Shown here: positions 5,703 through 7,078 of the stretch, piece after piece | Layout of the letters: each line of letters starts with the position of its first letter | Position numbering within the stretch: position 1 is the stretch's first letter | NCBI GenBank assembly: GCA_008501785.1 | Contig: QQUD01000705.1 | Location: forward strand, 1-7,078 | Length of the DNA: 7,078 bases | Source of the DNA: Chloroflexota bacterium | Lineage (GTDB): Bacteria > Chloroflexota > Anaerolineae > Promineifilales > Promineifilaceae | Reading direction: 5' to 3' | Notes under the pieces: model-generated | What the model saw: only the letters and a program-made list of their open reading frames with translations | Databases searched by the model: none | What the model was told of the DNA's origin: nothing | Made by a program: the position numbers and the translations under genes

Positions 5703-5735
5703 TGGTGAGGGATGTCGAGACGACTTCCCTCACCA
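5703..5735 (+). promoter_or_regulatory. Very stable hairpin after the lipoprotein gene
   Basis: TGGTGAGGGA (5703-5712) pairs perfectly with TCCCTCACCA (5726-5735). Inside, GTCG/CGAC add 4 bp beyond a single T/T mismatch, closing on an AGA loop. It begins 15 nt after the stop codon and has no T-tract, so it is probably an mRNA-stabilising or partial-termination structure. In ABC operons such hairpins after the binding-protein gene keep its mRNA more abundant than that of the permease; that role here is inferred. Confidence 0.7.
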
Positions 5736-5841
5736 CTTAAGAGGTAAGCCAGAAGGGGTGGTATGGTCATGTTTTGGCCATATGTTGAGGAAAGAGGCAG
5801 TGGCCTGAGGTCAGAAGGCTAATAGCTGCCTGAAAAGTGCA

Positions 5842-5963
5842 ATGAACGATTTTATTAAAAATATTGTAACTATGCAGATGCTAGGGCCGGTCTCCTGACC
5901 GTGCCCGGAGGTGGCACGGTCTGGAGACCGGCCACAGCTATAGTCAATAATTTAATCGTTCAT
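5842..5963. mobile_element. MITE-like palindromic element between lipoprotein and permease genes
   Basis: Terminal inverted repeats ATGAACGATT (5842-5851) and AATCGTTCAT (5954-5963) are perfect over 10 bp. Further similarity lies just inside: AAATATTGTAACTAT at 5859-5873 against the complement of 5940-5953. The core is a near-perfect 49-nt stem-loop at 5885-5933: GGCCGGTCTCC with GGAGACCGGCC, one T/T mismatch, then GACCGTGCC with GGCACGGTC, and a 7-nt loop. Each core arm also has its own small inverted repeat (GGTC/GACC). No coding capacity. The layout fits a non-autonomous mobile element or REP-like repeat, but a purely structural mRNA element cannot be excluded without other copies. Confidence 0.6.
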
Positions 5964-5979
5964 ATGAAAGGCGACTCTT

Positions 5980-6975
5980 ATGAAAAAGAAAAGGCGCAAT
6001 TTGGCACCGTATTGGTTAATTTTGCCGTCGCTTGTCTACCTGGCGCTGTTTTTTGCCTATCCAATGGCGAGGGGCTTAATTCTGTCGGTTTGGGATGATG
6101 AAGCGTTATTGCCTTTACGGTCGGAAGCGAATTTGGAGAGTTCAGAATCCGGGAGCTTTCATCAAGGTACTCAGGTGGAAATTTTAGGTCAGCAAGGGAA
6201 CTTGTTGACGGATACCCTAGGTGATGAAGTCAATCTGCTGACAGAGCTTTGGTTCAATGTGACTGGTGAAGATGTTGATGGAAACAATATTGAAGGGTGG
6301 GTTCCAGAATCACGTATTCGTGTACGTGAGGAGGCTGACGATGGGACGCCTCTGATGGGTACTGTGCGGCGTCGCTTAGGGAGTGGCGCGGATCCGTTGA
6401 CAACCGTTTTTGCTGAGCCTAGTGAAAATGCAGCAGAAATTGGTAAGTTGGAAGCCAGTGCTGAAATGCAGATTGCTGACACGGCGACGCTTGAGGTTTG
6501 GTATCAGATTCGTGGTGAAGAAGATGGGCAAACTTATGAAGGATGGGTCCCGTCTCGCTTTATCCAGGTGTTTGGTGATGAGGTAAGCGGTCGTGTGGAT
6601 CGTGGTACATCGGGTGAATTTACGTTGGGTTTCTTTGAAAAGATGTTCAATGATCGATTCTTTGGACCTGCTGTACGCACGACATTGCTGCTGATGGTGA
6701 TTATTATTCCGACGCAGTTTGTGTTGGCTATCATTATGGCGTTGGTGATTCAGGCGCGTCTCAAGTTTAATTCGATTTTCCTCTATATTTTTGCAATTCC
6801 TTTGGGTGTGTCTGATTTGGCAGTGGGGATTTTGTTCTTCTCCATCTTCACCCAAAATGGTTTGCTGAACAGTATTTTGCAAGGGTTGGGGCTGATTGAT
6901 GCAGCACAGCCTTATCTGACAGCCGATACGCGCGGGTGGATTATTGCGGCGATACTTTCATTTTGGGTGACCTGA
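5980..6975 (+). CDS. MalF-type ABC sugar permease with SH3b-like insert, truncated at the C-terminus
   Basis: 331 residues. The basic start MKKKRRNLAPYWLILPSLVYL leads into membrane helix 1 (about 10-30) and the conserved FFAYPMARGLILSVWD. Normal permeases continue almost directly to the 'NF..ml.D..F..al.nTl' segment, seen here only at 214-236 (FTLGFFEKMFNDRFFGPAVRTTL). The roughly 170 residues between hold two SH3b-like units, each ending in a GWVP motif (EGWVPESRIRV, 105-115; EGWVPSRFIQV, 187-197). Helices at about 235-257, 264-290 and 319-331 follow. The frame ends at FWVT, before the EAA loop (EAA...DGA) that docks to the ATPase, so this copy should not work as written. GAAAGG at 5966-5971, 8 nt before the ATG, supports the start. 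It should partner the upstream lipoprotein; the second permease and ATPase are not in the window. Confidence 0.85.
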   Translation: MKKKRRNLAPYWLILPSLVYLALFFAYPMARGLILSVWDDEALLPLRSEANLESSESGSFHQGTQVEILGQQGNLLTDTLGDEVNLLTELWFNVTGEDVDGNNIEGWVPESRIRVREEADDGTPLMGTVRRRLGSGADPLTTVFAEPSENAAEIGKLEASAEMQIADTATLEVWYQIRGEEDGQTYEGWVPSRFIQVFGDEVSGRVDRGTSGEFTLGFFEKMFNDRFFGPAVRTTLLLMVIIIPTQFVLAIIMALVIQARLKFNSIFLYIFAIPLGVSDLAVGILFFSIFTQNGLLNSILQGLGLIDAAQPYLTADTRGWIIAAILSFWVT

Positions 6976-7078
6976 TTTTCCAACTAAAAAGCTATAGCAA
7001 TTGCTTTTAATTTTTGCATTCGGATTCATAAACCGATCTTCAGCTGTCCGAATAAATGATTTTAAATTAGAAATTTTT
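6976..7078. other. AT-rich tail after the permease break; possible mobile-element or contig edge
   Basis: Composition becomes sharply AT-rich directly after the permease stop, and no plus-strand frame continues the permease. It contains AAAAGC (6987-6992) against GCTTTT (7003-7008), followed by AATTTTT. A second 7-bp inverted repeat is ATTCGGA (7018-7024) with TCCGAAT (7047-7053). A minus-strand frame is open from 7077 down to a TGA at 6958-6960 (39 codons, reading ...FIRTAEDRFMNPNAKIK... near its middle). I do not recognise it, and its length is not significant in AT-rich DNA. Confidence 0.4.

Noticed and set aside
5703..5735. Hairpin after the lipoprotein gene as an intrinsic terminator
   Set aside because: No T-tract follows (CTTAAGAGG), and the same-strand permease gene continues downstream, so a stabilising or partial-attenuation role is more likely.
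3112..5736. Long minus-strand reading frames across the lipoprotein gene (up to 314 codons)
   Set aside because: They lie antisense to the duplicated binding protein, recur in both repeat copies, and read as Cys/His/Trp-rich translations without any family feature; codon bias of the sense strand explains them.
1..7078. CRISPR array, tRNA or rRNA gene, integrase or toxin-antitoxin pair
   Set aside because: No regularly spaced direct repeats, no tRNA or rRNA signatures and no such protein families were seen on either strand.

Overview
The window looks like chromosomal DNA of moderate GC from a free-living, sugar-importing bacterium with a single-membrane-type lipoprotein transport system. Three things suggest a Chloroflexota (Anaerolineae or Ardenticatenia-like) host: an acidic Ala/Pro/Asp/Glu linker after the lipobox, short GTAATCGGT and AATCTGCGTT intergenic repeats, and a LacI-regulated ABC sugar importer. 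This placement is an inference from style, not from a marker gene.

Left part (1-1581, minus strand): the first 262 codons of prolyl-tRNA synthetase (proS) run off the left edge. Upstream of it lies a leader of about 320 nt. The leader has a strong promoter (TTGACA-N17-TATGGT), a 34-codon reading frame with three CCC proline codons in six positions, a hairpin, a perfect intrinsic terminator, and a 12-bp alternative pairing that would break both the hairpin and the terminator. Together these read as a ribosome-mediated transcription attenuator sensing charged tRNA-Pro. Upstream again, same strand, is a small DUF4870-type membrane protein gene.

Middle (1582-2861): a divergent intergenic region carries three copies of the palindrome CTAAAACGTTTTA(G/A), 33 and 32 bp apart. 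The first lies exactly inside the spacer of a good sigma70 promoter. They precede a LacI-family repressor gene, which probably represses itself.

Right part (3064-6975, plus strand): an ABC sugar importer operon. The binding lipoprotein is unusual: one 874-residue chain holding two complete 396-residue substrate-binding modules, about 87% identical by hand count and gap-free. After it come a strong hairpin and a 122-bp palindromic MITE-like element with a 49-nt inner stem-loop. Next is a MalF-type permease with two SH3b-like domains inserted between its first and second membrane helices. The permease frame stops before the EAA coupling loop, where the sequence turns abruptly AT-rich, so it is probably truncated by an insertion, a rearrangement or a misassembly at the right edge.

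The repressor, lipoprotein and permease probably form one sugar-uptake locus. No copy of the repressor's palindrome lies directly before the lipoprotein gene, so the regulatory link is inferred from neighbourhood only. The proS leader is the strongest candidate for an undescribed system in the window.
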